A stretch of 64,000 bases of DNA from Desulforudis sp. (GCA_003604975.1 QZIR01000071.1:1-64000), one strand, 5' to 3'. Shown: positions 52,106 to 60,949, numbered from the stretch's first letter. Translations and numbers: made by a program. Notes: generated from the letters alone by a model not told the origin.

Positions 52106-54235
52106 TTATTTCTTTCTTCTCCGATTAATGGCCGCCCCGCCGGCAAGGACCACTCCGATGAGGGCGCTCACCGGATCCATCGCCCCGCCACCACTGAACC
52201 CCGGCATGTCGAAACTGCGGGAGGGTTCACGTTGTTCAGGTTGACTTACCGGTGGCGCCTGCGGGAGCCCCTGTGGCGCGGCTGTCTGCGGCGACCTGCT
52301 GGCCACCGGAACAGGCTGGGGTTGACCGGCACTGTCGGTTGCCATCGGCCCGATATCGCTTATCGCCTTGGTCCGGAGTGCTTCCAGCTCCTGGCGCAAA
52401 CGCTCCTGGGCCTTGCGGTCGCGTTCAATGCGCGTGGCATTGCGCCGTTCAATCTTCCAGCGCTGGTATTCACCATCATTTTCCAGCACCAGAAACGAGG
52501 TGTATTCGCTGGTGATCGAATAGCCTTCCCCGAGCCTGACTATTTCATCAACCAGTGCCTGATCACTGCTCATCTCATGCTTGCGTTTCAGGCGCTCCAT
52601 CCGGTGCCAGGCCCACATGCGCTCGATCTCCGGATTGTCGTCGCCCTGATCGGGGAAGGCGATTTCCGCGGTGGTGGCAATCTGTTTGCCGTTTACATCC
52701 GCAGTGACCTGGACCTGAGCGTTGCCCTGCCCCTTATAGCGCCCGTACATCCTGACCGGCATGCCGTGATAGAGGCTGGGAAGTTTTTCGGGTTCGATAT
52801 CGTAGACCTCTACCCCGGAGATATTGATCTGCAGGTTCTGGGCTACGGGGTGCATGAGTTTCCGGCGAAATGCCTTTGCCTGCCGGTCCAGGTCGTCCTC
52901 CAGGGAGAGAAAAGCCGCGAGCCCACCGGCATCCTCGGCCATCTGCTGGAGCAGGGACCGGTTGATCTCGTTGCCGACGCCGATGCAGAAAACCCGGATA
53001 TTAGCAGGACGGGTCTGGATCATGTCCATGAGAACCCGCCGCTCGTCCTGCTCGGTCATGCCGTCGCTCAGGATGACTGCGTTCAGCGGCCGGTCATCGG
53101 TACCGTACTTGTAGGCGGTGGCCATGGCCGGTTGCAGCGAGGTGCCGCCTCGCGCCTCCTGCGAGTTCAGAAAGGTTACGGCCTGGGAAACACTCCCCTC
53201 GTCCACGGCCATCAACTGGCTGAATAAGGTATTGGGCTGCTTGTTGAAGGTGATGACCTCGAACCGGTCCTCAGCTTCCAGGCTCCTGATAAAGGCGTCC
53301 AGGGAATTGACCGAGGTGCTCAGCTTCCCTTCGTTGGCCATGCTGCCGGAGATGTCGAGAATAAAGACATAGTCGGCGCCTGTTTCCATCTTTTCAAGCT
53401 CCTGGCCGGCGCTCAGGGTGAGGGCAAAGTAGCCATCCTCGCCATCGGTCTTTGTAGTCAGCAGGTCCAGACCCGTTACCGGTCTCGTCACCTGAAAGGC
53501 GAGCACGACATCGCGGGCAAGATCGCCGTCGCGGTTTTCCAGGCTTGCCTCATGGTAGTTCTCCGTGTGGTCGACCATGAGAAACCCATCCTTGTGGCTG
53601 GGGCTCTGCACCGCGGAGATCGGGATGGCCGACTTGATATTCGCCGCGATGCTGAAACGGCCGCTTACCCTGCTGTCTATCCCGGTCCTGGTAGTGGTCG
53701 CCAGGGGGTAAACATAGGTCGCCCAGTCATTATCAAAATCCAGTTCCTGGTAATAGGTGACCTGGACCCTCTGCTGCGCCTTCGGGGCGATGGGGAAGAT
53801 CCGCATTTCAAAGGTCTTGTAGTTGGTCTGTTCGAGCAGGCCCGGATCCTTTCTCCGCTGCTTGTAGCTGTCGTATATCTCCCGGGCCCGCTTCTTCTCC
53901 AGGACCTCGCCCACCATCTCCTTGCCGCCTATCCACATGCTGAAGTTGGATACCGAGGCCCCTTTCGGGACCGGGAAGGTATACAGGGCCTCTACCTGCC
54001 TGTCCTCCTTGTTTTGAAAAACCTGGCTGACCTGGGTCACGGCGATGCCGTTATTGATGGTTACCTGAACGTCATGTTCGACGATTTCCAGGGTGCCGCC
54101 AAACCCGCCATCGGCAACCAGCAGTCCCGCTGCAGAGGTCGGATCTCCTTTGCCGACGACCAGAACCATTGCGGCAAACAGGGTAACGATGCGAAGTAAA
54201 TTGTTTCTCGGTCGATTCATGTGCTCTGTCCTCAT
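52106..54235 (-). CDS. VIT and vWA domain protein with a GlyGly-CTERM-type tail
   Basis: The 709-residue protein has an N-terminal signal (residues 10-37), a VIT domain (about 40-165; NNGIAVTQVSQVFQN, YTFPVPKGASVSNF), and a vWA domain starting at DYVFILDISGSMAN (about 287-303), whose DxSGS metal site is intact. A long helical part follows. The C-terminus is SGGGAMDPVSALIGVVLAGG then NRRRKK: a Gly-rich site, a hydrophobic helix and a basic end, as in GlyGly-CTERM sorting tails. A rhombosortase is encoded in the same operon, supporting this. It is likely exported, cleaved and released or attached at the surface, with a role in adhesion. AGGAGGA precedes the ATG. Confidence 0.88.
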   Translation of the reverse strand: MRTEHMNRPRNNLLRIVTLFAAMVLVVGKGDPTSAAGLLVADGGFGGTLEIVEHDVQVTINNGIAVTQVSQVFQNKEDRQVEALYTFPVPKGASVSNFSMWIGGKEMVGEVLEKKRAREIYDSYKQRRKDPGLLEQTNYKTFEMRIFPIAPKAQQRVQVTYYQELDFDNDWATYVYPLATTTRTGIDSRVSGRFSIAANIKSAIPISAVQSPSHKDGFLMVDHTENYHEASLENRDGDLARDVVLAFQVTRPVTGLDLLTTKTDGEDGYFALTLSAGQELEKMETGADYVFILDISGSMANEGKLSTSVNSLDAFIRSLEAEDRFEVITFNKQPNTLFSQLMAVDEGSVSQAVTFLNSQEARGGTSLQPAMATAYKYGTDDRPLNAVILSDGMTEQDERRVLMDMIQTRPANIRVFCIGVGNEINRSLLQQMAEDAGGLAAFLSLEDDLDRQAKAFRRKLMHPVAQNLQINISGVEVYDIEPEKLPSLYHGMPVRMYGRYKGQGNAQVQVTADVNGKQIATTAEIAFPDQGDDNPEIERMWAWHRMERLKRKHEMSSDQALVDEIVRLGEGYSITSEYTSFLVLENDGEYQRWKIERRNATRIERDRKAQERLRQELEALRTKAISDIGPMATDSAGQPQPVPVASRSPQTAAPQGLPQAPPVSQPEQREPSRSFDMPGFSGGGAMDPVSALIGVVLAGGAAINRRRKK

Positions 54236-54282
54236 GATGTTCCTCCTTGGTTAAAGTGGATGGGAATGTTTGCCGCTGATAT

Positions 54283-54298
54283 AGCCAGAGCCGTGCCA
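54283..54298 (-). promoter_or_regulatory. Candidate sigma54 promoter of the VIT-vWA/rhombosortase operon
   Basis: On the minus strand the box reads TGGCACGGCTCTGGCT, an almost perfect -24 element (TGGCACG) with the -12 GC at the right spacing (TGGC in place of TTGC). It lies about 48 bp before the VIT-vWA start codon. The divergent gene 93 bp to the right encodes a sigma54 activator, which makes functional use likely. Confidence 0.72.
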
Positions 54299-54390
54299 CT
54301 TTTTTCGCCATGTTGCTAACAATCTGTTTTTAAAGAAAATATTGAGTAAGTAGAAGAAAGATGCGGGAGAAAAGCGAGAGATGATTTGAC

Positions 54391-55887
54391 ATGGCGTGTA
54401 TAGTCAATGTACAAATTATGATCATGCAGAACGTAAAATTGAACGCGACTGAAAGGGAATTTTTCCGGATGGTCCGTCTGGCGATCGGCGCCAACCCGTT
54501 CAGCGATGAACGGGCCGCCATCGACAGCCGGCTGACGCAGAGCAAAACCCCGCTCAGCAACGACAAGCAGATAAAACTGCTCATCGCGGTCGTCGAGAAG
54601 CAGCTCAGGAAGACCTGCGCAGGGGTAGAGAAGCCTGTTCTACAGTTTCAGGGCGAGGACCGGGAACTGGTCCAATACGGGATCCTGTTTCTGATCTATC
54701 ACAAGTCCTGCGCCCGTTTCGATCAGCATATCCAGGAACAGATCCACAACGGTGACGCACCCTGCGGGGTCGCTTTCGCCGATGAGGTGCTGGCGGAAAT
54801 GCGCGCCATGGGTATCGCGCAAAAGGAGGCCGTCCGCTTTTTCTCCCTCTTTTTCCAGATGCGCCGGGCCTTTTATTTCATCGACCAGATAGTGGGCAGA
54901 AGCCCCTGCATGAAAAACCTGCGGCGCAACCTCTGGAACAATATCTTCACCCACGATATCTGGCTGTACGACCAGTACCTTTGGAACAGGATGGAAGATT
55001 TTTCGACCATGCTGCTCGGGGCGACCGGCACCGGCAAGGGTCTTGCTGCCGCGGCCATCGGCAGGTCGGGCTATATTTCGTATGATGAACGAAAAAAATG
55101 TTTCAGCGAGAGCTTCACCAGGGTGTTCGTGTCCATCAACCTTTCCCAATACCCGGAACAGCTGGTGGAATCAGAGCTGTTCGGCCACAAGAAAGGGGCC
55201 TTTACCGGTGCCATCGATGGGCATGAGGGCATCTTCACCCTGTGCAGTCCGGCAGGGGCAATTTTCCTGGACGAGATCGGCGAGGTCAGCACCCATGTTC
55301 AGATCAAACTGCTGCAGGTCCTGCAGGAACGACTGTTCTCTCCGGTCGGCAGCCATAAAAAAGAACGTTTTTACGGCCGAGTGATAGCAGCGACAAACCG
55401 TTCCATCGAGGAGTTGCGCAGCAAGAAGATGTTCCGGGACGATTTCTACTACAGGCTGTGTTCCGATATCATCCATGTCCCATCTCTGCGCGAGCGGATC
55501 CGAGAAAACCCGGAAGAACTTGATGATCTGCTTGCCCATACCGTCAGGAGAATAGTCGGCAAGACTTCGCCCGAACTGGTCCTGAATACCCTGCAAATCC
55601 TGAAAAAGCAGATCCCTCCTGATTACCCATGGCCCGGCAACGTGCGTGAACTGGAACAGGGGGTCAGGAGGATTCTCCTGAAACAGCAATACGAGGGTGA
55701 CCAAATACTTTCCGGAGAATCAAAATCGGATACCTTTGAAGAGATGCTGGCCGAGAGAAATCTGACCGCACAGCAGCTGATGGCCAGGTACTGCAAGGAG
55801 TTGTACAAAAAACTCGGGACCTATGAAGCCGTTGCCAAGCAGACCGAGCTTGATCGAAGGACAGTCAAAAAATATATTGATTCGTAA
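54391..55887 (+). CDS. Sigma54-dependent transcriptional activator (bEBP)
   Basis: The 498-residue protein has an unknown helical N-terminal sensor part (1-190), then a complete sigma54-activator AAA domain: LLGATGTGKGLAAAA (about 208), HKKGAFTGAIDG (about 270), AIFLDEIGE, VIAATNRSIEE, FRDDFYYRL. A C-terminal Fis-type helix-turn-helix follows (YEAVAKQTELDRRTVKKYI). It is divergent from the VIT-vWA gene, whose promoter looks sigma54-type, so it probably turns on that operon and perhaps the lipid operon. There is no receiver domain, so the signal is sensed directly or by a partner. The last codons and the TAA stop lie inside a tRNA 3' fragment. ATGs at codons 10 and 12 are alternative starts. 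Confidence 0.88.
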   Translation: MACIVNVQIMIMQNVKLNATEREFFRMVRLAIGANPFSDERAAIDSRLTQSKTPLSNDKQIKLLIAVVEKQLRKTCAGVEKPVLQFQGEDRELVQYGILFLIYHKSCARFDQHIQEQIHNGDAPCGVAFADEVLAEMRAMGIAQKEAVRFFSLFFQMRRAFYFIDQIVGRSPCMKNLRRNLWNNIFTHDIWLYDQYLWNRMEDFSTMLLGATGTGKGLAAAAIGRSGYISYDERKKCFSESFTRVFVSINLSQYPEQLVESELFGHKKGAFTGAIDGHEGIFTLCSPAGAIFLDEIGEVSTHVQIKLLQVLQERLFSPVGSHKKERFYGRVIAATNRSIEELRSKKMFRDDFYYRLCSDIIHVPSLRERIRENPEELDDLLAHTVRRIVGKTSPELVLNTLQILKKQIPPDYPWPGNVRELEQGVRRILLKQQYEGDQILSGESKSDTFEEMLAERNLTAQQLMARYCKELYKKLGTYEAVAKQTELDRRTVKKYIDS

Positions 55888-55925
55888 TCAATTGGTCCGA
55901 AGTTCGAGTCTCCGACGGCCCACCA
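55876..55925 (+). other. 3' half of a tRNA gene (Thr-CGT-like), probable integration scar
   Basis: The sequence folds as an anticodon arm with a perfect 5-bp stem (ATTGA/TCAAT) around the loop TTCGTAA, which carries anticodon CGT (threonine). It continues with a variable stretch, a T-arm with loop TTCGAGT, seven acceptor bases ACGGCCC, then A and CCA. The 5' half (acceptor and D-arm) is absent; the activator gene's coding sequence lies there instead. Such 3' fragments are left at the end of elements that integrate into tRNA genes, often crossing over in the anticodon loop. One mismatch in the T-stem suggests decay. Confidence 0.7.
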
Positions 55926-55935
55926 GAAATACAGA

Positions 55936-55968
55936 GGGATTCAGGCACATCGCCTGAATCCCTTTTTT
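55936..55968 (+). terminator. Intrinsic terminator after the tRNA fragment
   Basis: A perfect 11-bp stem (GGGATTCAGGC with GCCTGAATCCC) encloses a 5-base loop and is followed by six T. It would end rightward transcription from the activator gene, or originally from the tRNA gene. Confidence 0.88.
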
Positions 55969-55971
55969 GTT

Positions 55972-55992
55972 TATGTAGCACTTATGTAGCAC
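55972..55992 (+). repeat. Tandem 10-mer TATGTAGCAC
   Basis: Two copies of TATGTAGCAC separated by one base lie just after the terminator and close to the tRNA scar. Short direct repeats beside an att site can be arm-type binding sites of a tyrosine recombinase, but no recombinase gene is visible in the window. Confidence 0.5.
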
Positions 55993-56113
55993 CTCCATTC
56001 AGCTCGAGCAGTCATATTTGAGCAACAAAGAACATTCTTGCCATTTTTTCCAACTCTCTACCGCGAGAGTGTGATAGTCTCTTCAGGAATCTTTATGAAT
56101 TAGAGGTATACAA

Positions 56114-56599
56114 ATGAACAAGCAGGAATGGACAACAGCATTAGTGACCTTCTCACGATCACAGTTCGCTAGCAATCCAATTCCAGACCTCGACAAGCTC
56201 ACAGATGAAGAGAAGTGGCAATACCGAATAATTGGTGGAGGCATTGTCGGATTTCTTGAGCATGGCTTGCCCCATATTTTCCAAGAGCGACAGGTCGTAC
56301 TTATGAAAAATTGTGATCCTGACCCGTTTGTTGTTTTAACTTCGACCATACCAGGCTTGGTAGCGATTGAAGAGGTCATCTCTGATTCATCTAAAAGTAT
56401 TGTCGCTTTGCTTCAAGCGGATTATGAGAAATGGGAACAACAGAATCCGGTTGATGAATTTAATTTTCATGTTCACCACTGGAGTTATTTTCGAGAGTTA
56501 GATAAGGAACTACTTGCACGAGCGATCGAGGCTTACCCTTCAACCAATCCGGATCATTTCCGTATTCATACAGAAGGTTACATGTGGGGCTTGAATTGA
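56114..56599 (+). CDS. Hypothetical protein at the left end of the AT-rich island
   Basis: This 161-residue soluble protein is not recognised. It is acidic and mostly helical with two strand-rich phrases (VVLMKNCDPDPFVVLTSTIPG), and the C-terminal part has several His, Trp and Tyr (NFHVHHWSYFRELDKELLARAIE). It is the only rightward gene in this part of the island before the WYL regulator. There is an AT-rich leader and an AGAGG-like site before the ATG. Confidence 0.6.
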   Translation: MNKQEWTTALVTFSRSQFASNPIPDLDKLTDEEKWQYRIIGGGIVGFLEHGLPHIFQERQVVLMKNCDPDPFVVLTSTIPGLVAIEEVISDSSKSIVALLQADYEKWEQQNPVDEFNFHVHHWSYFRELDKELLARAIEAYPSTNPDHFRIHTEGYMWGLN

Positions 56600-56937
56600 G
56601 CTTTTGCTGGTCACTTATGGAACTGGAACGACACTGAAATGGAACTGCTGCAAGAAACTTTTTCCAGCGGACGTTATTAACTTAAAGGCTCAAACGTAGC
56701 CGGCTACGTCACAAATACGGACAGGGGTAATGCCAAGCAAGGGGAGTAGGTCGGACCGCTCACTTTCTGTTTGTGGCGAGCCAGAGATATAAATAAAAGG
56801 GTAAGGGGTAAAAGCTCAAGCCCCTATTTCCGTCAGAGCTATGAGGAGTTTGATTCAGGTTAGCAATGGTAAACTTGTTAAGTTACCCCAAGTTTACCTG
56901 GGGTTTAATGACGATTTTTTATCTATCAATTTCTGGT
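56600..56937. other. Spacer without a recognisable gene
   Basis: No open frame of note. The stretch includes an AACGTAGCCGGCTACGTCAC segment with a short inverted repeat (GTAGCCGGCTAC) at about 56,695 that could be a structured RNA or an old junction, but no known riboswitch pattern is clear. Confidence 0.35.
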
Positions 56938-57213
56938 GATATTTTACCGACTCACCAACTTAGCCACCAACGGAAGCAATTCTGGGACCTGCGGTACCAA
57001 CAATACTATTGGTTTCCTTGCCGCTCTAAATAATGGCTCGGGATTTGGCGGCCACACCGATTGGATTTTGCCAACCATCAAGGAGCTGCAGACTCAAGCG
57101 AGACTCAATAGGTAAACCCTTTGATATCATTTTTTTCCCCGATACAGTGAGGGCCAATTATTGGTCGTCCTCTACTAGTGCAGCGATACGGCCTGAGGGT
57201 TTGATGAAAACAA
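56938..57213 (+). pseudogene. Remnant of an Lcl/DUF1566-domain gene
   Basis: One frame reads LTNLATNGSNSGTCGTNNT and GFGGHTDWILPTIKELQT, then a stop. After that, a second frame gives FFPDTVRANYWSSSTSAA. Tyr/His-x-Asp-Trp-x-Leu-Pro-x-x-x-Glu-Leu and YWSSST are the two hallmarks of the Lcl C-terminal (DUF1566) domain, known from surface collagen-like proteins. The gene is cut at both ends and frameshifted. Confidence 0.72.
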
Positions 57214-57624
57214 TTACCCTTTCCTTTTTGATTTAATCTTTGGATCAGTATTATCCTCGAGAAAAATTTCTACCGCTGCAACCCAGTGATAATCTTTTAG
57301 ATCTTTAACATTTATTAAAATCAGTTTTGCACTCGTGTCTTGACCAATATCTCTTAATTTATTGTCAGTATTATCTCTGATATGTTCGAGAGCACGTTTT
57401 CGTGAGTTGGTGAAGTGTCTTCCAACTTTTACAACTCCATATTCCGGGTGCCACCACACATATACGCCCGGATGCCAAATATATTTTTCGTTAGATTTTG
57501 CTGCGTCAGGGGCTGGAACAATTAAAACAGCGAATATATCTCGTATAATCTTAAATTCTTGCTCGAAAAGATCTTTTAGCTCATTGATTGTCATCATATG
57601 ATAATCCATATTGTGGTATTGCAT
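57214..57624 (-). CDS. GIY-YIG-type small protein
   Basis: The 136-residue protein has a compact domain that fits GIY-YIG nucleases: GVYVW (GIY position), YGVVKVG (YIG position, with Lys-Val-Gly), Arg in SRKRALEH, and Glu in AAVEIFLED near the end. The Tyr of YIG is not kept, so activity is uncertain. A start further in (57609 or 57594) is possible, because the present one overlaps the upstream PcfJ-like gene by 44 bp. It probably shares that operon. Confidence 0.6.
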   Translation of the reverse strand: MQYHNMDYHMMTINELKDLFEQEFKIIRDIFAVLIVPAPDAAKSNEKYIWHPGVYVWWHPEYGVVKVGRHFTNSRKRALEHIRDNTDNKLRDIGQDTSAKLILINVKDLKDYHWVAAVEIFLEDNTDPKIKSKRKG

Positions 57625-58750
57625 TTGCTTCAGACAGCCATTTGTATGCAGTTTGCTGAGTCAAAACAGAAGGTGATTGGTTGCATTTCAATTTTAATTG
57701 GTCAATTGTCCAGTGCTTATCACTGGTTATCCTAATTCCCAGGGTTGCCCGTTCAGGTGATAAGATTTTATAAACGTAGTATTGTTTGCACAAAATCCTT
57801 TCATGGTAACTCAACACACAGTGTCGCTGTTCCTTTGCTTCTATAGCTAATTCCCTCATGCAGGTTATCGGGGCAATCAATTGAGTTCCGTCCAAAGGAG
57901 GGGCAGGGTAGGGAATGTCAGGTAGACTTTTGAGTTCCTGCGCATTTATTATCTCCGTTAGATGATCATGCAGTCTGCGGACTTCGGCGAGATCTCGACA
58001 TCTGCCGATACGTTGAAAAACATCATCGATATTAAGCATACAGGCCATCCTCTTTATGTCGATAACTGTTTTTCTCAGTTCAGGCCAATTCCAGTTTTCT
58101 CGAATATGTGATAATAGGCGACTTTTTAATAATTCTGGGAATTTTGTCGTAAATTCTAGTACGTGATCGTCAATAGTTGACATATGACTGAGTTTTACGT
58201 ACTCAGAATTGCTTAACACATGAATTAATGTGCGGTATTGCTTGGTGCCATAAAAGCGAAAAGAAAGTTTCGAGATCAGGTTTAGCGTTGATTTTCTAGG
58301 CGGGAGGTTGCAGGCTGCTAAAATATACTTTCGTTTTTGCGAGAAAAGTTGAAAAACCAGCGATTCATTCCAATGGTTTTGTTTTGCAGTTTCGAGTATG
58401 AGCCATAAGATTTTCGGTTGATTGAGGAAATATTCGTAGGCGTATTTGTTTCGACTAATAAGCCATAATGTTGGAAACGAGATATTTTTATACGTTTGTT
58501 CATATCTTGCCAGAGTAGATTGAATCTGTTTGGGAATTGTATTAAGCCAAGGTGCCGCTCCTTTCTCATTTCGTATAAGGAGAAAAGGCACAGGCAGTTG
58601 TTCTATAAATTTATATTCAGTTTGTGTTCCTTCGGAGTAACTCGACCAGGAAATACCCTCATTCCAAGGACGAATATTTATTGAGCAGGGGTATCCTAAT
58701 AAATGAGAGAAATTGATATCTAGAGAAAGATCCGATCTGCAAATAAACAT
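57581..58750 (-). CDS. PcfJ-like protein
   Basis: The 389-residue protein ends with the PcfJ-domain pattern: MRELAIEAKEQRHCVLSYHE, then YYVYKILSPERATLGIRI and WTIDQLKLKCNQSPS (about 290-375). PcfJ was first noted on conjugative plasmids and occurs on many mobile and accessory islands; its activity is not settled. The N-terminal 270 residues are helical and unknown. It is the last but one gene of the leftward island operon. Confidence 0.72.
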   Translation of the reverse strand: MFICRSDLSLDINFSHLLGYPCSINIRPWNEGISWSSYSEGTQTEYKFIEQLPVPFLLIRNEKGAAPWLNTIPKQIQSTLARYEQTYKNISFPTLWLISRNKYAYEYFLNQPKILWLILETAKQNHWNESLVFQLFSQKRKYILAACNLPPRKSTLNLISKLSFRFYGTKQYRTLIHVLSNSEYVKLSHMSTIDDHVLEFTTKFPELLKSRLLSHIRENWNWPELRKTVIDIKRMACMLNIDDVFQRIGRCRDLAEVRRLHDHLTEIINAQELKSLPDIPYPAPPLDGTQLIAPITCMRELAIEAKEQRHCVLSYHERILCKQYYVYKILSPERATLGIRITSDKHWTIDQLKLKCNQSPSVLTQQTAYKWLSEANAIPQYGLSYDDNQ

Positions 58751-58827
58751 TGTGAGTAATGAAAATTGTAAAAGTTGTGTTGCCTAAAGGCTAGAAAAAG
58801 AAATTAATAAAATATCAAACTATAATA

Positions 58828-60294
58828 TTATGTTGTAGATTGCTTGAGCGTCTCGTGAATTTTTACCATAGCTAATGTATCCAGTTTGCAATATTCAAGT
58901 AGGTTGTTTCCTACTTTAACAATATCAGATATATTAGAAATATTTTCTAGCCCTTTATACGCATTCATCGCCATCCCACCGTCAGAAATCTCAAGATCAT
59001 CGTATGCGAATCCATGGACTAGCGCAGGCAACACCTTTTTTATTGAGAAGCTTCCATTCATTTTACGGGAATAATAATATCCTCGCTTGAAAACGACTAA
59101 TAAGTCAACGAGCTTGCCAATGATTAAGTTAATTTCCTGTTCGTATTCTGGATGAGATTGTATCAATTCATTTAAAATTCTTCTCTCGAAACTGATGTTG
59201 TAGACGAGTACTGTCTTTGCATCATTTGCATTGTTTATAAGGTTTTCAATAAATTCTTTTCTTGGGTCCTTGCCATGCTGAGCAAGAAATTCATAATGAT
59301 GTAAATCATCCTCTTTTTGGACATGCAACGAATACTGAAATGGAATTTGTTGATATGGTTTTTGATTGTTAAAATGGGGAATCGGTGAATAGAAGGTTTC
59401 AAAATCAAGGTATCCTATCGGTTCGGTGATGCTACTGAGAAATTCTGAAATACCTTCCTTGTTAATGAATACTTTACCGGATAAGGCGGATTCGACCTGC
59501 ATCTCCTGGATAGCTGTTAATTCTACCTCAGATTTGATCTGTTTGAAGGAGATAATCCCTCTTTTATAAAAATCGAACATTTTCTGTTTCCCCATGAAGT
59601 AGAGGGAGAAAACAGATTCGCTGGGTATGTCCTTCCAGCAATACGTCTTGAAGTCGCACTCGTAGGGATTATAACAATAAAGGCCTATGTCTCTACCGGG
59701 CTCACTTGAATCATTTTTGACAACCTCTTTTAACCGCTGCAGTTCAATTACGATTGATTCTTGTTTTTGAATAGCAATAGGGGTCTGAGGGGAAATGGTA
59801 AAGAGCGATTGAATATCTAGATCACCATGGCGAACGTACTGATTATTTATGTATATTAAAAAAGCGTTAGCAAGTTGCAAGCCACTGCCGTTTACGACAA
59901 AATACTGGATAGCTATATCATTTAGATAAACTTCATTTTCCTTAGTTGAAGACTTTACTTCGTATAATTCCCAACCATTCACTCCTTTGTGAAGTATATC
60001 GACCATGACTAATACATCGTCATAAAGAAAAGTTGCTTCGTATATTGTCTCGATACCTGATTTAATAAGTGCGGTAGTTTTTTTAGCATTTTCATATAAT
60101 TTTGTTGGATCATATGAAATGGTAACCCCATTAGGGAAAAGTTTTTGCGCTAATTCCCCCACCTCTTTGCCACTTTCAAAGATAGCCTGGAGCGACTCAT
60201 CAGGTTCTTGGCGCAATTCAGGTTTATATTTATAAAGCCAGAGAGATTTCGGGCACTGAAGCCCTCTGATGAATTGTGACTTGCTTAATCGCAT
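58828..60294 (-). CDS. DUF2779 protein with a PD-(D/E)XK nuclease-like fold
   Basis: The 488-residue protein opens with MRLSKSQFIRGLQCPKSLWL, the usual start of DUF2779 proteins. At about 115-135, VMVDILHK...WELYEVKSS gives the D...ExK arrangement of PD-(D/E)XK nucleases (Cas4/RecB-like). A cluster of Cys (CYNPYECDFKTYC, about 206-218) could bind an iron-sulphur centre as in Cas4. The later part (290-480) has an RNase H/exonuclease-like look: GYLDFETFY followed by VYNISFE. Two nuclease-type folds in one protein make DNA or RNA processing likely. It starts 3 bp after the GIY-YIG gene. Confidence 0.75.
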   Translation of the reverse strand: MRLSKSQFIRGLQCPKSLWLYKYKPELRQEPDESLQAIFESGKEVGELAQKLFPNGVTISYDPTKLYENAKKTTALIKSGIETIYEATFLYDDVLVMVDILHKGVNGWELYEVKSSTKENEVYLNDIAIQYFVVNGSGLQLANAFLIYINNQYVRHGDLDIQSLFTISPQTPIAIQKQESIVIELQRLKEVVKNDSSEPGRDIGLYCYNPYECDFKTYCWKDIPSESVFSLYFMGKQKMFDFYKRGIISFKQIKSEVELTAIQEMQVESALSGKVFINKEGISEFLSSITEPIGYLDFETFYSPIPHFNNQKPYQQIPFQYSLHVQKEDDLHHYEFLAQHGKDPRKEFIENLINNANDAKTVLVYNISFERRILNELIQSHPEYEQEINLIIGKLVDLLVVFKRGYYYSRKMNGSFSIKKVLPALVHGFAYDDLEISDGGMAMNAYKGLENISNISDIVKVGNNLLEYCKLDTLAMVKIHETLKQSTT

Positions 60295-60296
60295 AG

Positions 60297-60896
60297 TTAC
60301 CCGTTACAGACCAAATGTTGATTTGGATTAGACTCAACCTTATACGTGCATGCCTGATCCTGGATAATGTCAGCCATTAAAAGGTCACCGATAGGTTCAT
60401 ACTTAACTTGACTGCTTGGAGGGGCATTCTTGTATGCTTTATTTGTAAAAGGTTTATATCTCGAAATTAAATCCCTCTCAATCTCTGATATTTTCTTAGG
60501 ATCAGCTCGGGCTGTATTAGTTAAGTCGGTAGAAAAATATAAAATGAGGCTATATGCATAATCTAACATTTCTTTTCGTAATTCCTCAGCCTTTTGACTG
60601 TCGCCATGAATACATATAAAATCTGCATTTTGCTTTCCATAACACCAATCTTTCTTGCTAGCCCTGTGCTCGCCTGATAATTCATAATGAAGAGACTCAA
60701 AGCCTTTAATATGAGTAACCTGTCTCGCCAAAAGAGATGCTTTAGTGGCTTGGCCAATGTACTCGAGACGTTCTTTTCCACCTTGTTTACATGGGAGGGT
60801 CCACACATAAATCCCATATTGATTTTCCCAATTTTTACTAATACCTGGACTGAACAAATCTTTAAAACCGCAAATCCTTGTAAATTCTACTTCCAT
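60297..60896 (-). CDS. GIY-YIG nuclease-like protein
   Basis: The 199-residue protein has well-kept motifs: QYGIYVW (GIY, about residue 27), RLEYIGQATKASLLARQ (YIG and the catalytic Arg, about 43-59), and IERDLISRYKP (catalytic Glu, about 143-153). The spacing fits GIY-YIG endonucleases. It is coupled to the DUF2779 gene downstream, so the two may act on the same nucleic-acid target. The strong AT bias matches the island. Confidence 0.75.
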   Translation of the reverse strand: MEVEFTRICGFKDLFSPGISKNWENQYGIYVWTLPCKQGGKERLEYIGQATKASLLARQVTHIKGFESLHYELSGEHRASKKDWCYGKQNADFICIHGDSQKAEELRKEMLDYAYSLILYFSTDLTNTARADPKKISEIERDLISRYKPFTNKAYKNAPPSSQVKYEPIGDLLMADIIQDQACTYKVESNPNQHLVCNG

Positions 60897-60949
60897 ATTA
60901 TTGCTTACCGCTCCTGATTTATCTATTATTTTGCTGTTATCATAAGTGC

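Noticed and set aside
55840-55925. Complete tRNA gene
   Set aside because: Only the anticodon arm, T-arm and acceptor 3' strand are present; the sequence to the left is activator coding sequence with no D-arm and no matching 5' acceptor strand.
56690-56820. Riboswitch before the Lcl remnant
   Set aside because: Some bases recall cyclic-dinucleotide riboswitches, but the conserved core and the expected paired stems could not be matched.
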